Positions 1-6,473 of a stretch of 43,786 nucleotides of DNA are shown here, in pieces; position 1 is the stretch's first letter; each line of letters starts with the position of its first letter. The notes under the pieces are model-generated. The model saw only the letters and a program-made list of their open reading frames with translations, was not told where the DNA came from and made no database searches. Source of the DNA: a virus; the IMG/VR virus record IMGVR_UViG_3300028802_000468, positions 1 through 43,786 of that record. One strand, written 5' to 3'. Made by a program: the position numbers and the translations under genes.

Positions 1-618
1 TCACGATGTCGTCGAATCGTGCTCGTGACGATAGGCTTCTCGCATCGCCCGCAACCGCTCCAGCTCGCGCCGTCCGCGCTTGATCGCCAGCAAGATGATC
101 ACGGTGGCGATCGCCGCGCCGCCAAAGCCCAGCGCGCTCAGCCACGCCCGGGAGGTCGGGATCTCGTGCAACGCCGGAAGAAGGGTGCGGATGAAGTTGG
201 AATCCGCCGACGTGGCGGAAAGAAGCCCGGCCAGGAAGGCAGGGCCGCCGATGATCAGGCTCAGCCGGTGGTGCTTGAGCGTGGTTTCGATGCGCTCGAT
301 CGTCTGGTCGAGCATGTCCTCGGTGCTGCCGCTCAGGCTCTTGAGCTCGACTTGCCTGAGGTTGCGCAGCCGGATGTTGCTGCCGAGCAGGACCAGGATC
401 GCGGCGCCGCCGATCAGGAACGTCCCGATCTTCGGATTGGAGAGGACGAGCAGGATCACTACCGCCGCCAGCGCCAGAGCGGCGGCGATGTCGACGACCC
501 GCGCGAGCCGCGCCCGGCGGCTCACCAAAGCGGCGCTGCGCCGCAGCCGCTCCATCTCGGCCGGATTGGGCTGCTGGCGCCAGACGTCGCCGAGACGGTC
601 CAGGTCGAGGTCGGTCAT
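1..618 (-). CDS. Multi-pass membrane protein, probable anti-sigma partner of the ECF sigma factor
   Basis: This 205-residue protein has a polar N-terminus (about 1-40), two adjacent hydrophobic segments (about 42-82), a polar central stretch, and two more hydrophobic segments (about 119-136 and 159-178) before a basic tail. Four membrane passes are therefore likely. Its start overlaps the stop of the ECF sigma gene upstream (ATGA at 615-618), so the two are translationally coupled. ECF sigma genes are commonly followed by a membrane anti-sigma factor, which suggests that role, but I see no zinc-binding anti-sigma signature (HxxxCxxC). It could be an unrelated membrane protein of the same operon. 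The stop codon is at positions 1-3, so the gene is complete. It belongs to the host flank, not the prophage. Confidence 0.7.
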   Translation of the reverse strand: MTDLDLDRLGDVWRQQPNPAEMERLRRSAALVSRRARLARVVDIAAALALAAVVILLVLSNPKIGTFLIGGAAILVLLGSNIRLRNLRQVELKSLSGSTEDMLDQTIERIETTLKHHRLSLIIGGPAFLAGLLSATSADSNFIRTLLPALHEIPTSRAWLSALGFGGAAIATVIILLAIKRGRRELERLRAMREAYRHEHDSTTS

Positions 619-1136
619 TCACTCCGCTCCAGCATCGACTTGAGTGCAGCCTTGGCACGGGACAGCCTGAGCGCCAAGGCATTCGGCGCGATCTCAAGCA
701 TTTCGGATATTTCCGGGTAAGTAAAACCTTCGAGCACCAGGATGATGACTTGCCGCTGCGGCAAAGGCAGCTCGCGCGTCGCCTTCATCAGCATCTCGCG
801 CTCGTTGGATTCGATCGCATGCTCTTCGGGGTTCGGCGCGTCGGCCTCGAGCTTCTCCGGGATTTCGGCGACCGGTGGCAGGCGGACCTGCTTGGTGACG
901 AAGGAGATCGAGCGGTTCTGCGCGACCCGGGCGATGAAGGTCTTGAGCGAGGCGTCGGCGCGCCAGGAGGGCAAAGCCTGCCAGACCGCCAGGAAGATCT
1001 GCTGGGTGAGGTCCTCGCGCAGGCTGGGATCGGCCTCGTAGGACGAGGCGATGCGCGAGATGAGCGGCCCGTAATCGGCGACAATATCCTCGAACGGCGG
1101 GGCGGCGCCGTTGCCGCTTTTCGCGGCGGTCGTCAT
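615..1136 (-). CDS. ECF-family RNA polymerase sigma factor
   Basis: This is a 173-residue sigma-70 family protein of the short, extracytoplasmic-function type, with only regions 2 and 4. Region 2 (about residues 17-75) contains the LREDLTQQIFLAVWQALPSW core-binding stretch. Region 4 (about 120-168) has the LPLPQRQVIILVLEGFTYPEISEML helix-turn-helix pattern that reads the -35 element. I chose ATG at 1136 because the family homology begins there; the frame stays open upstream to 1253, but that extension is basic and Gly/Arg-rich and unlike the family. The downstream membrane protein overlaps by 4 nt. It is a host stress or envelope regulator; its signal cannot be told from the sequence. Confidence 0.9.
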   Translation of the reverse strand: MTTAAKSGNGAAPPFEDIVADYGPLISRIASSYEADPSLREDLTQQIFLAVWQALPSWRADASLKTFIARVAQNRSISFVTKQVRLPPVAEIPEKLEADAPNPEEHAIESNEREMLMKATRELPLPQRQVIILVLEGFTYPEISEMLEIAPNALALRLSRAKAALKSMLERSE

Positions 1137-1378
1137 GGGCAATGCTCCAGCCCCACCATGCCCCCGCACAATCTCATCATGCCCCGTTCCGCCTATAGCG
1201 CGACGATCGCTGGAAGTCCCGCGCCAGTGACGACACCGGGGCCATTGTCCCAAATGGAGGCCAAAGTTGCGGCAAAGGTGTGAATGTCCCTGCTTAACCC
1301 GATCTTAGACGATCCCGGCTAGCGGCTCGATGCGGCGCCCGCCGGCGGGGCCTGCCACGGCACAAGGAACAGCGATCG

Positions 1379-1774
1379 TTGCGCGCTCTCTCGACCCGGC
1401 TGGTCTCGGCCGCCCATTATATCGTCCGCTGCCAGAACCGGATGCCGGCCTTCGGCAAAGTCTATCTGAAGCAAGACGGCCTGCCCGATCTTGCGCTGTC
1501 GCTGAAGAACGTCTCGCGGTCGGGCTTCATGGCGGTGACCAGCGCGCACATCGCGGCCGGCAGCCGGGTCCGGCTGGTCATCCCCTGGATCGGCGCCGTG
1601 AGCGCGGACGTGCGCTGGTCGCACGACAACCGGATGGGGTGCCGCCTGACCCGCGATTTCACCTTTGGCCAGATGCTGCGCCTGTGCCTGTTCTGCGCGC
1701 CGCGTTCGCTGCCGGCCGAGCTCGAGATAGTGGCGGTCACGGTCATCGCCCTGGCGCTGATCGCTTTGGCATGA
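1379..1774 (+). CDS. PilZ-domain-like protein
   Basis: This 131-residue protein has a PilZ-like core at about residues 20-100: a glycine-bounded N-terminal strand, an N-x-S-x-x-G motif (NVSRSG, about 43-48), and a beta-barrel stretch ending in WSHDNRMGCRL (about 80-90). PilZ domains bind cyclic di-GMP through RxxxR and (D/N)xSxxG motifs. The second motif is visible; for the first, several arginines in the N-terminal 20 residues could serve. A hydrophobic C-terminal segment (about 113-131) may anchor it in the membrane. The first possible start is TTG at 1379; ATG at 1442 is an alternative that would remove the N-terminal arginines. It is a host gene transcribed toward the tRNA. Confidence 0.7.
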   Translation: MRALSTRLVSAAHYIVRCQNRMPAFGKVYLKQDGLPDLALSLKNVSRSGFMAVTSAHIAAGSRVRLVIPWIGAVSADVRWSHDNRMGCRLTRDFTFGQMLRLCLFCAPRSLPAELEIVAVTVIALALIALA

Positions 1775-1870
1775 GGCCGCTTGTGTCGCGCCTTTCCGGC
1801 CCGATCTCCTCGGCTTGACGCCGCAACGCCCGCTCTGGCAGGGAGGCCGGCGCGGCCCGACGGGCCCCAA

Positions 1871-1910
1871 GCGGGTATAGCTCAATGGTAGAGCACTAGC
1901 CTTCCAAGCT
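1871..1910 (+). tRNA. 5' half of tRNA-Gly(TCC), interrupted by the prophage
   Basis: The acceptor strand (1871-1877), D arm (GCTC 1880-1883, GAGC 1891-1894), anticodon 5' stem (1896-1900) and loop CTTCCAA (1901-1907, anticodon TCC at 1903-1905) are all present. After three bases of the 3' anticodon stem (GCT, 1908-1910) the sequence leaves the tRNA. There is no variable loop, no T arm with GGTTC, and no 3' acceptor strand nearby. This is what integration at the anticodon loop leaves at one junction. The fragment cannot give a functional tRNA alone. Its 3' half should lie beyond the right edge of the window. Confidence 0.9.
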
Positions 1911-1924
1911 GCCGCCTTTGGCAG
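1901..1924. other. Left prophage attachment junction (attL core and hairpin)
   Basis: The shared core probably lies in the anticodon loop and stem, CTTCCAAGCT (1901-1910), a usual crossover place for tyrosine recombinases that use tRNA genes. Immediately inside the phage, CTGCC (1909-1913) and GGCAG (1920-1924) form a 5-bp inverted repeat spanning the junction. The exact core length cannot be set without the right junction. Confidence 0.7.
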
Positions 1925-1942
1925 AAATCAGCCACGCGTACC

Positions 1943-2003
1943 GTAAAACGCACGATTTCCGCGGCGTTCCAGATCAATAGCTTATCGAGCGGCTGTAAAA
2001 CGC
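1943..2003 (+). repeat. Direct repeat GTAAAACGC, candidate integrase arm-type sites
   Basis: The nine-base sequence GTAAAACGC occurs at 1943-1951 and again at 1995-2003, in the same orientation, 52 bp apart (about five helical turns). Both copies lie in the 109-bp gene-free stretch between the tRNA junction and the first phage gene. Tyrosine integrases of the lambda type bind such repeated arm sites beside the core. The role is inferred from position; the stretch 1911-2019 shows nothing else. Confidence 0.5.
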
Positions 2004-2019
2004 GAAGCGGTCGGGCAAC

Positions 2020-2247
2020 TCAGCGCGGCGGCTTGCGAACGATCTCGATCTTCACGCTCTTCTCTCCGCACTCGCTACAGACGAGCTTCGTCAGCGCGCC
2101 GGTGAGCGGAAGCGGTTGAGGGAACATCAGATTGAGAATGGTCTGGTCGACGAACAAGGCGTGGCCGCAGGCATCGCACCATATCCGCGCCTCGGCGAAT
2201 ACCCGCCCGAAGTCGCAGGTTCGGAGAATCGGTCGATGCTCGGCCAT
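2020..2247 (-). CDS. Small zinc-ribbon-like phage protein, function unknown
   Basis: This 75-residue protein has two cysteine pairs, WCDAC (about 23-27) and CSEC (about 57-60), the arrangement of a four-cysteine zinc ribbon. The middle is hydrophobic and proline-rich. ATG at 2247 is the only sensible start; the frame stays open far upstream but overlaps the spanin genes there. It is the last leftward gene before the attachment site and lies beyond an intrinsic terminator (2283-2309), so it may have its own promoter or be expressed by read-through. Function not recognised. Confidence 0.6.
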   Translation of the reverse strand: MAEHRPILRTCDFGRVFAEARIWCDACGHALFVDQTILNLMFPQPLPLTGALTKLVCSECGEKSVKIEIVRKPPR

Positions 2248-2282
2248 TCGGAACACATAGCGAACGCTTCGAGAGCAGGCAC

Positions 2283-2309
2283 AAAAAAAGCGGGGGCCGG
2301 AGCCCCCGC
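2283..2309 (-). terminator. Intrinsic terminator of the lysis operon
   Basis: On the minus strand an 8-bp perfect GC stem (2302-2309 with 2290-2297) and a four-base loop (2298-2301) are followed by seven T residues (2283-2289). It lies just after the stop of the outer-membrane spanin gene and fits the end of the late leftward transcript. Confidence 0.9.
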
Positions 2310-2329
2310 CTGCCTTCAGTCGGCTCGGA

Positions 2330-2644
2330 TCAGCCGCCGGGCGGATCGACCGGCGGGGAGGCGCAAGCCGCCATGGCCCCCTCCGCCGCTTCCTCTCGCG
2401 CGATCCGCTGCACGCGGCCGGCCAGCAGAAGCCGGACCTTGGCGGCGAGACCGATCGCCGCAGCGAGCGCCGGGTTGCTGTCCGGATAGTCCGGTCGCGG
2501 GCCGATCCTTTCCAGCGCCGGGCAAGGCTGCGGGACCGGAACGCGGACTTCCACGATCCGAACCGTCGGTTCAATCGGGACGCGGGCAGCGGTGGTGCCG
2601 CAGCCGGCGAGCAGGACGGACATGAGCAGGATGGGGCGTTTCAT
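2330..2644 (-). CDS. Outer-membrane spanin (Rz1-like lipoprotein)
   Basis: This 104-residue protein begins with a short lipoprotein signal peptide ending in the lipobox LLAGC, with the lipid-modified cysteine at residue 15. A proline-rich stretch (about 23-60, including VPVPQPCPAL) follows, as in Rz1-type o-spanins. The start overlaps the stop of the coiled-coil membrane protein upstream (ATGA, 2641-2644), the usual i-spanin/o-spanin order. Together the pair is expected to bridge the periplasm and fuse the inner and outer membranes in the last step of lysis. The alanine-rich C-terminal half (about 60-104) makes it longer than many Rz1 proteins. The assignment rests on lipobox, proline content and position, not on clear family homology. 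Confidence 0.75.
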   Translation of the reverse strand: MKRPILLMSVLLAGCGTTAARVPIEPTVRIVEVRVPVPQPCPALERIGPRPDYPDSNPALAAAIGLAAKVRLLLAGRVQRIAREEAAEGAMAACASPPVDPPGG

Positions 2645-3096
2645 CGGGCAATCTCCCTGTTAATCAGCGCTTCAGCGTCGGCGCAGTCGTCGCCAGTGCC
2701 GCGGCTGGCGAGGATGGCAGCGGCGCGCTGTAGGGCCGCCTGAGCCCCCTGGCGCGCGTCTATGGCAGCACGATCGAGCGCAGCGATCCTTGCCGCCCCA
2801 TCGCGGCGTAGCGCCTCCACGGCCCTGTTCTGGTCGTCTATGGTGGATTGCAGCCGGGCACCGTTCTCGCGGCAGGTGCGAAGGTTGCCGGCGATGGTGG
2901 CGACTGCCGCCGCCGCGTCCTTCGGTTTCAGGTTGCGGAGGCCAGCTGCCGTTTCGACCGCGCTCGTGATCGTCTCGGTCTGCTTCTTCCACTCGGCGCG
3001 AAGGTGATCGACGCGAAGGGCCCAGGCGAGAAGCAGGGCGAACGCGATGGCCACACCGAAGCCGATGGCCGCCTTCATAGAGGTAAAAGGGTTCAT
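2641..3096 (-). CDS. Inner-membrane spanin (Rz-like)
   Basis: This 151-residue protein has one N-terminal transmembrane segment (about 8-26) and a long, charged, alanine-rich region (about 30-135) predicted to form coiled coil, with cysteines near 74 and 137. This is the architecture of a Rz-type i-spanin: anchored in the inner membrane, helical in the periplasm. A Shine-Dalgarno GGAG stands about 8 nt before ATG at 3096. It overlaps the membrane gene upstream by 4 nt (3093-3096) and the o-spanin gene downstream by 4 nt, so the lysis genes are tightly coupled. Sequence alone does not prove the role, but the lipoprotein partner strengthens it. Confidence 0.75.
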   Translation of the reverse strand: MNPFTSMKAAIGFGVAIAFALLLAWALRVDHLRAEWKKQTETITSAVETAAGLRNLKPKDAAAAVATIAGNLRTCRENGARLQSTIDDQNRAVEALRRDGAARIAALDRAAIDARQGAQAALQRAAAILASRGTGDDCADAEALINREIAR

Positions 3097-3338
3097 TGTC
3101 TGGTCTCCGAAACGGTGGGCCGCGAGCCGCGGACGTAGGCGCTGATGCCGGCGACGATCGCGAAGAGAGCGAGAAGCACAAAGAACTGGTTGACACAGCC
3201 ATTGATCGCCCTGGTGCGGCGGCCGCCAGGATCACGGGTGCCGGCGCCATCCATGTACTCGTGCCATGCATCCTCTTCCGCCGAGCCGTACTGGTAACGG
3301 GGCTCGTCCGGGGGCGGCTCCGGGGGAGTGGTGTTCAT
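3093..3338 (-). CDS. Small single-pass membrane protein of the lysis cassette
   Basis: This 81-residue protein has a proline- and acid-rich N-terminal half (about 1-45) and one hydrophobic segment (about 50-70, containing FFVLLALFAIVAGI), followed by a short basic and polar tail. ATG at 3338 is chosen because AAAGGAGAT stands 6-8 nt upstream; an in-frame upstream extension to 3398 lacks such a site. Its position between the holin-like gene and the spanins suggests a role in lysis, such as an accessory holin or antiholin. No family is recognised. Confidence 0.65.
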   Translation of the reverse strand: MNTTPPEPPPDEPRYQYGSAEEDAWHEYMDGAGTRDPGGRRTRAINGCVNQFFVLLALFAIVAGISAYVRGSRPTVSETRQ

Positions 3339-3360
3339 GATCTTGATCTCCTTTCGGTTG

Positions 3361-3633
3361 TCAGCCGGTGGGCGAGCGGGTGCCGGCCGCCGCGGCATTT
3401 CGGCCGGCCGGGCTTGAGCCGAACTCGTAATTGACGACGGTCCCGCCCCAGCCGAGTACGAGCCCGAGCGCGAGCATCAGCGGCTCGCGATTGCCTTCGG
3501 GGATTGGGACAAAGAACAGGGCTATGAAGCCGAGGCCGCCCAACGCGAGGGTCGCAAGGCCGATGATCCCGCGATGTTTCGCCCCTTCCTTGGGCGGTCC
3601 GGCGTCGAACGCGGATTGTTCTTGTTTGCTCAT
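3361..3633 (-). CDS. Two-pass membrane protein, holin candidate
   Basis: This 90-residue protein has a charged N-terminus (about 1-20), two hydrophobic helices (about 23-43 and 50-68) joined by a short polar turn, and a small C-terminal tail. Size and topology fit a class II holin. It lies directly after the endolysin and the small frameshifted frame. Its ATG overlaps the stop of that frame (ATGA at 3630-3633), which suggests the frameshifted stretch is or was translated. Other membrane proteins at 3093-3338, 5277-5579 and 5576-5920 are competing holin candidates, so the choice is uncertain. Confidence 0.65.
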   Translation of the reverse strand: MSKQEQSAFDAGPPKEGAKHRGIIGLATLALGGLGFIALFFVPIPEGNREPLMLALGLVLGWGGTVVNYEFGSSPAGRNAAAAGTRSPTG

Positions 3634-3826
3634 TCTGCGGTTTCCTTCTTTCGGAAGAGCAGGCCGACAGCGTTGCGGCGGCCGGGGAAGCGGTTGTTCG
3701 CGTGGGTTTGAGGCTGAAACTGAAAGTCGATCGGTAGGCCGGTCAGCTTCGACAGGCGCTCCGATATCGAGACGGTCAGCAGCAGCCAGCGCTGTTCCAG
3801 CCCTTGAGGATGCCGGGGGCGCTCAC
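3630..3826 (-). pseudogene. Small lysis-cassette gene with an apparent one-base deletion
   Basis: GTG at 3826 overlaps the endolysin stop as GTGA, but its frame ends after 16 codons. A second frame, open from just after the endolysin stop to the TGA at 3630-3632, has no ATG, GTG or TTG start, yet encodes a convincing C-terminal half (SISERLSKLTGLPIDF and, later, GRRNAVGLLFRKKETAE). The 197-nt span is one base short of 66 codons. Adding one G in the short G run near codon 10 would join both halves into a 65-residue protein that overlaps its neighbours at each end, like the rest of the cassette. It is either a real frameshift mutation, a sequencing error or, less likely, recoding. Function unknown. 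Confidence 0.5.
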
Positions 3827-5160
3827 TTCGGCACCACTGCCCAGGTCAATTGACCAGTCACGCCGTCGACGTTCAGCCCGTGGGCGCCCTGGAGCTCCCT
3901 GACCGCCGCTTCGGTCTTGGGGCCGTAGGTGCCGTAACCCGGATCGCCAGGGCCGACGACACCGAGCTTGACCTGCAAGAAGCCGACCGCGTCGCCTTTC
4001 ACTCCGCGCCGCAGCGTGGGATACTCGCCAGCCTTGATCACGCTAGCGTCGTCGTACTGGTAGAAGTTTCCGCCGCGCATGATCTGCTTCAGGACGGTGC
4101 CGTAGGTGGGATCGGTCGCATAGACGCCGGTGAGGGCGTCCGCGAAGGCGTCCACATTCGGGAGCAGGGTGCGGGCGTTCGCATAGGCGCCAACGGTCGC
4201 GAGTAGCTTGCCGTGCTCGTCGAAGGCCTCTGCCAACGAGGCGAACTTGCGGAACGGGGCGTTGATGTAGATGGTCTCACCGCGCACGACCTCGCGGGTG
4301 CGGACGACGACGCTCGGATCGCCCTTGCGCGCCTTGATGCCGAAGGGGTTGTTGCTGCCGGGCGGCATATGCTTCCCCCGGCCGCTCTCGACCGCCCACT
4401 GCGCGAGCGAGATTGATGCGGGGATGCCCCACTTCGCCTGCGACTCCCTGGCCGCGGCGATGATGTCGGCGGGGATCGTGGTGCCCTTGCTGGTCGGCGG
4501 GGACGGTGCCGGCGTGGGAGGAGCAACCGTGGGCACGCCGACGGTCCGCGCCTCCTCCACCGCCATATCGAACAGGGCATAGGTGATAGCGGTCTTGTTC
4601 CACCGATCACCGTAGACGGCCTGCGCCTCGCGCTTGGCGTCGGCGTAGAAGTCGTCCCACTGGGACGGCGGGAAGGTCTGGCAACCCAAGCTCGACGTGC
4701 CCCAGTCGCCTCCCTCATGGAGGTTGATCCCGAACATGCCCTTGTCCGGATACGGCCCGCTGGGGCCGTCTCGCATCACGTTCACCGGACCGAGGCGCTG
4801 GCAGATCGCCGGATATTGTCGCTTCGAGCCGTTGTGCGTGGAGAACTGATAGACCGGATATACGCCGGGAAGCAGACTCGCCATGCCCTTCCCCGCGCCA
4901 GTTCCCTGACCCGCGCGGAAGCGCGACGGGTCGCAGTTGCCATTGTAGGTCTCGAAGAACGTCGCTGTCAGAATGAAGAAGCCGTCGTCGTTGACGCCTC
5001 GATCGTTGCCTGGCGTCGACCCCATGCTCTGCGGGAAATAGCCCCTCATCCCGCCGATCTGAAAGGGGGTCGTCTCCAGGCGGACGCCCTTGCTCTCCGT
5101 CATTCGGATCGCGGTAGCGCGGTCGATTTGCGGTTTGGCGGGTGGAAGCATCAGCATCAT
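3823..5160 (-). CDS. Three-domain endolysin / peptidoglycan hydrolase
   Basis: This 445-residue protein has three parts. The N-terminal domain (about 30-205) carries H148 and the signature GTSSLGC ending at C160, resembling the His...Ser-x-Gly-Cys active site of L,D-transpeptidase (YkuD)-like folds. A Pro/Thr/Ser linker (about 207-226) leads to a glucosaminidase/FlgJ-like domain (about 230-350) with a likely catalytic E258 in AVESGRG, then NNPFGIK. The C-terminus (about 380-445) is a peptidoglycan-binding type 1 repeat (LRRGVKGDAVGFLQ ... DGVTGQLTW). There is no signal peptide, so release would depend on a holin. Start: ATG at 5160, with AGGAG about 6 nt upstream. It heads the lysis genes and is followed by the small frameshifted gene. 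Whether the first domain is an active enzyme is not clear. Confidence 0.85.
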   Translation of the reverse strand: MMLMLPPAKPQIDRATAIRMTESKGVRLETTPFQIGGMRGYFPQSMGSTPGNDRGVNDDGFFILTATFFETYNGNCDPSRFRAGQGTGAGKGMASLLPGVYPVYQFSTHNGSKRQYPAICQRLGPVNVMRDGPSGPYPDKGMFGINLHEGGDWGTSSLGCQTFPPSQWDDFYADAKREAQAVYGDRWNKTAITYALFDMAVEEARTVGVPTVAPPTPAPSPPTSKGTTIPADIIAAARESQAKWGIPASISLAQWAVESGRGKHMPPGSNNPFGIKARKGDPSVVVRTREVVRGETIYINAPFRKFASLAEAFDEHGKLLATVGAYANARTLLPNVDAFADALTGVYATDPTYGTVLKQIMRGGNFYQYDDASVIKAGEYPTLRRGVKGDAVGFLQVKLGVVGPGDPGYGTYGPKTEAAVRELQGAHGLNVDGVTGQLTWAVVPK

Positions 5161-5255
5161 AGGCTCCTATCGAAGGGTCGCATCGGGGAATTACCAAGGA
5201 ACAAGCATCCTGCTCGCTGGGAGCAGGGACATGGCTTTCTCCTGTCGGGGTATGT

Positions 5256-5271
5256 GGCCGGGCAACCGGCC
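5256..5271. other. GC hairpin between membrane gene and endolysin
   Basis: GGCCGG (5256-5261) and CCGGCC (5266-5271) form a 6-bp perfect stem around the loop GCAA. It lies in the 116-bp gene-free stretch 5161-5276. There is no T run on either strand, so it is not a standard terminator. It may act as an RNA processing or stability element between the membrane genes and the endolysin. Confidence 0.45.
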
Positions 5272-5276
5272 GGGGG

Positions 5277-5579
5277 TCAGCGCTTAAGGTGCAGCCGCGC
5301 CTGCCGGATCGCGGCCTGATTGTTGTGCCGATGCTTGAGCAGCCGGCCGATGAAGTAGACCGCGCAGCCGAGCCGAAGCAGCGTGCCGCTCCAGTCCTCG
5401 AAGGGCGTCTGTGCCGACCACATGATCGGTCCGATGCTCAGGATGCACCCGGCCCCGGTCAGGGCCATGCCGATGCGTTCCATGCAGGTGAAGCCCGTCG
5501 CGCGCCAGCCGAGCTTGTACGTCACGATCCCCGCGACGATCATGCTGGCGATCATGTTGATCACAGGCCAGAACATCAT
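5277..5579 (-). CDS. Small multi-pass membrane protein of the lysis region
   Basis: This 100-residue protein has hydrophobic segments at about 3-20, 38-53 and 66-80, and a basic, histidine-rich C-terminal tail (about 82-100). The C-terminal charge and two to three membrane passes are typical of holins or of small phage membrane proteins next to them. The start ATGATG at 5574-5579 overlaps the stop of the upstream membrane gene by 4 nt. The frame stays open upstream, but it is then antisense-like and overlaps the coupled gene, so the short form is preferred. No family recognised. Confidence 0.7.
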   Translation of the reverse strand: MMFWPVINMIASMIVAGIVTYKLGWRATGFTCMERIGMALTGAGCILSIGPIMWSAQTPFEDWSGTLLRLGCAVYFIGRLLKHRHNNQAAIRQARLHLKR

Positions 5580-5920
5580 GGCCGGCCCTCCTCGTTTCTG
5601 CTGGCCCCGTTCGATCCGTTGCTGCCGAACAGGCTGCTCAGCTTTCTGACGGCCAGGGGGACAAGGACGTTCGACCCCGTCGCCATCAAATAGAGAATGC
5701 CGCCCATGATCCGCAGGTCGACCTGCGAACGGCCGAAAATCCACAGCGCCACCAGCGGCCCGACGAAGATCGCGAAGGACGCGCCGACGATGAGCGCCAT
5801 CATGATCTCGCCGCGAGTCATGTCCCTGAAGGGGCGCGCGCTCAGCGCGGTGAGCGCCCCGGCGAAACTCGCCAAAAGCGACCAGACGAGCGTGGCCCAC
5901 GGGTGGTTGTTATCCGGCAT
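5576..5920 (-). CDS. Holin-like membrane protein
   Basis: This 114-residue protein has hydrophobic helices at about 8-27, 39-62 and 70-88 and a polar, Asn/Ser/Gly-rich C-terminal tail. Three passes and a short charged end fit a class I holin. GGGAGGGG stands just upstream of ATG at 5920. The gene is coupled to the following membrane gene by a 4-nt overlap, and such pairs often encode a holin and antiholin. It lies upstream of the endolysin gene in the same direction. Among the four membrane proteins of this cassette, this one or the one at 3361-3633 is the best holin candidate. Confidence 0.75.
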   Translation of the reverse strand: MPDNNHPWATLVWSLLASFAGALTALSARPFRDMTRGEIMMALIVGASFAIFVGPLVALWIFGRSQVDLRIMGGILYLMATGSNVLVPLAVRKLSSLFGSNGSNGASRNEEGRP

Positions 5921-6137
5921 GGGCCCCTCCCTTCGCTTCGATCACTGTCGGCAGGCGCGGTGTTCGCCGCACCGTCATTTCTTCGCTGCCTGGGCGCCCT
6001 GCGGAGCGGCGCTGCCGGCCTGAGCCCGGATGATCCTCGACAGCCCCGAGGCGCTTCTTCTCCAGCCCATCGATCGATAGCCCCGCCCCGCTGACTGCGG
6101 CGCCGACCGCGACTAGGGCGGTTCGCGCCACACCCAC
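5910..6137 (-). CDS. Small hypothetical protein with N-terminal hydrophobic segment
   Basis: This is a 75-residue frame with a hydrophobic, alanine-rich N-terminus (about 3-21) followed by a polar, arginine-rich remainder. The GTG start at 6137 has a strong Shine-Dalgarno GGGAGGA (6145-6151 on the minus strand) 7 nt away, the main support for a real gene. Its end overlaps the next gene by 11 nt. The C-terminal half looks poorly conserved and may be non-coding or shifted in frame. No homolog recognised. Confidence 0.4.
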   Translation of the reverse strand: MGVARTALVAVGAAVSGAGLSIDGLEKKRLGAVEDHPGSGRQRRSAGRPGSEEMTVRRTPRLPTVIEAKGGAHAG

Positions 6138-6162
6138 CCGCCTATCCTCCCGACCGGCTCAA

Positions 6163-6471
6163 CTAGCGGCGCTTGATCGCGACGTGGCGAGGCCGCTTCT
6201 TCTCGCCGCCCTTCGGATCGTCCACTTCGCCGACAAAGCGCCGAAGCGTCATGGTGAACCGGACCGGCGAGCGCTCGCCTTTCTCGGTGACCAGCGGGAT
6301 GCTCTCGAGGAAGACGGTCGGGCGCAGTGTCTCGCTGTCGAGCCCCAAGTCGATCACCCGATAGACCTTGCCGCTATAATGGCGGAATTCCCGACCGGCA
6401 TAGTCGCGGGCGAGCGCGTTGAGCCCGCGCGCCAGGTCGCTAAGCGTTTTGCGCGCCTTTTTCGTCGGCAT
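6163..6471 (-). CDS. DUF1653-like small protein
   Basis: This 102-residue protein has a basic N-terminus (about 1-25), then a compact beta-rich segment (about 29-90) with YSGKVYRVIDLGLDSET followed by P-x-V-F-L-E. This recalls DUF1653 proteins, which share a Y-x-G-x-x-Y-x-V ... DSET ... P-x-V-x-Y pattern. The molecular role of that family is not known to me. It lies two bases after the small coiled-coil gene and before the lysis membrane genes in the late operon. Family match is moderate and made by eye. Confidence 0.6.
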   Translation of the reverse strand: MPTKKARKTLSDLARGLNALARDYAGREFRHYSGKVYRVIDLGLDSETLRPTVFLESIPLVTEKGERSPVRFTMTLRRFVGEVDDPKGGEKKRPRHVAIKRR

Positions 6472-6473
6472 TC

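Noticed and set aside
1871-2019. Group I intron in the tRNA-Gly anticodon loop
   Set aside because: Only about 110 bp lie before a phage gene, and no intron core or tRNA 3' half follows in this window.
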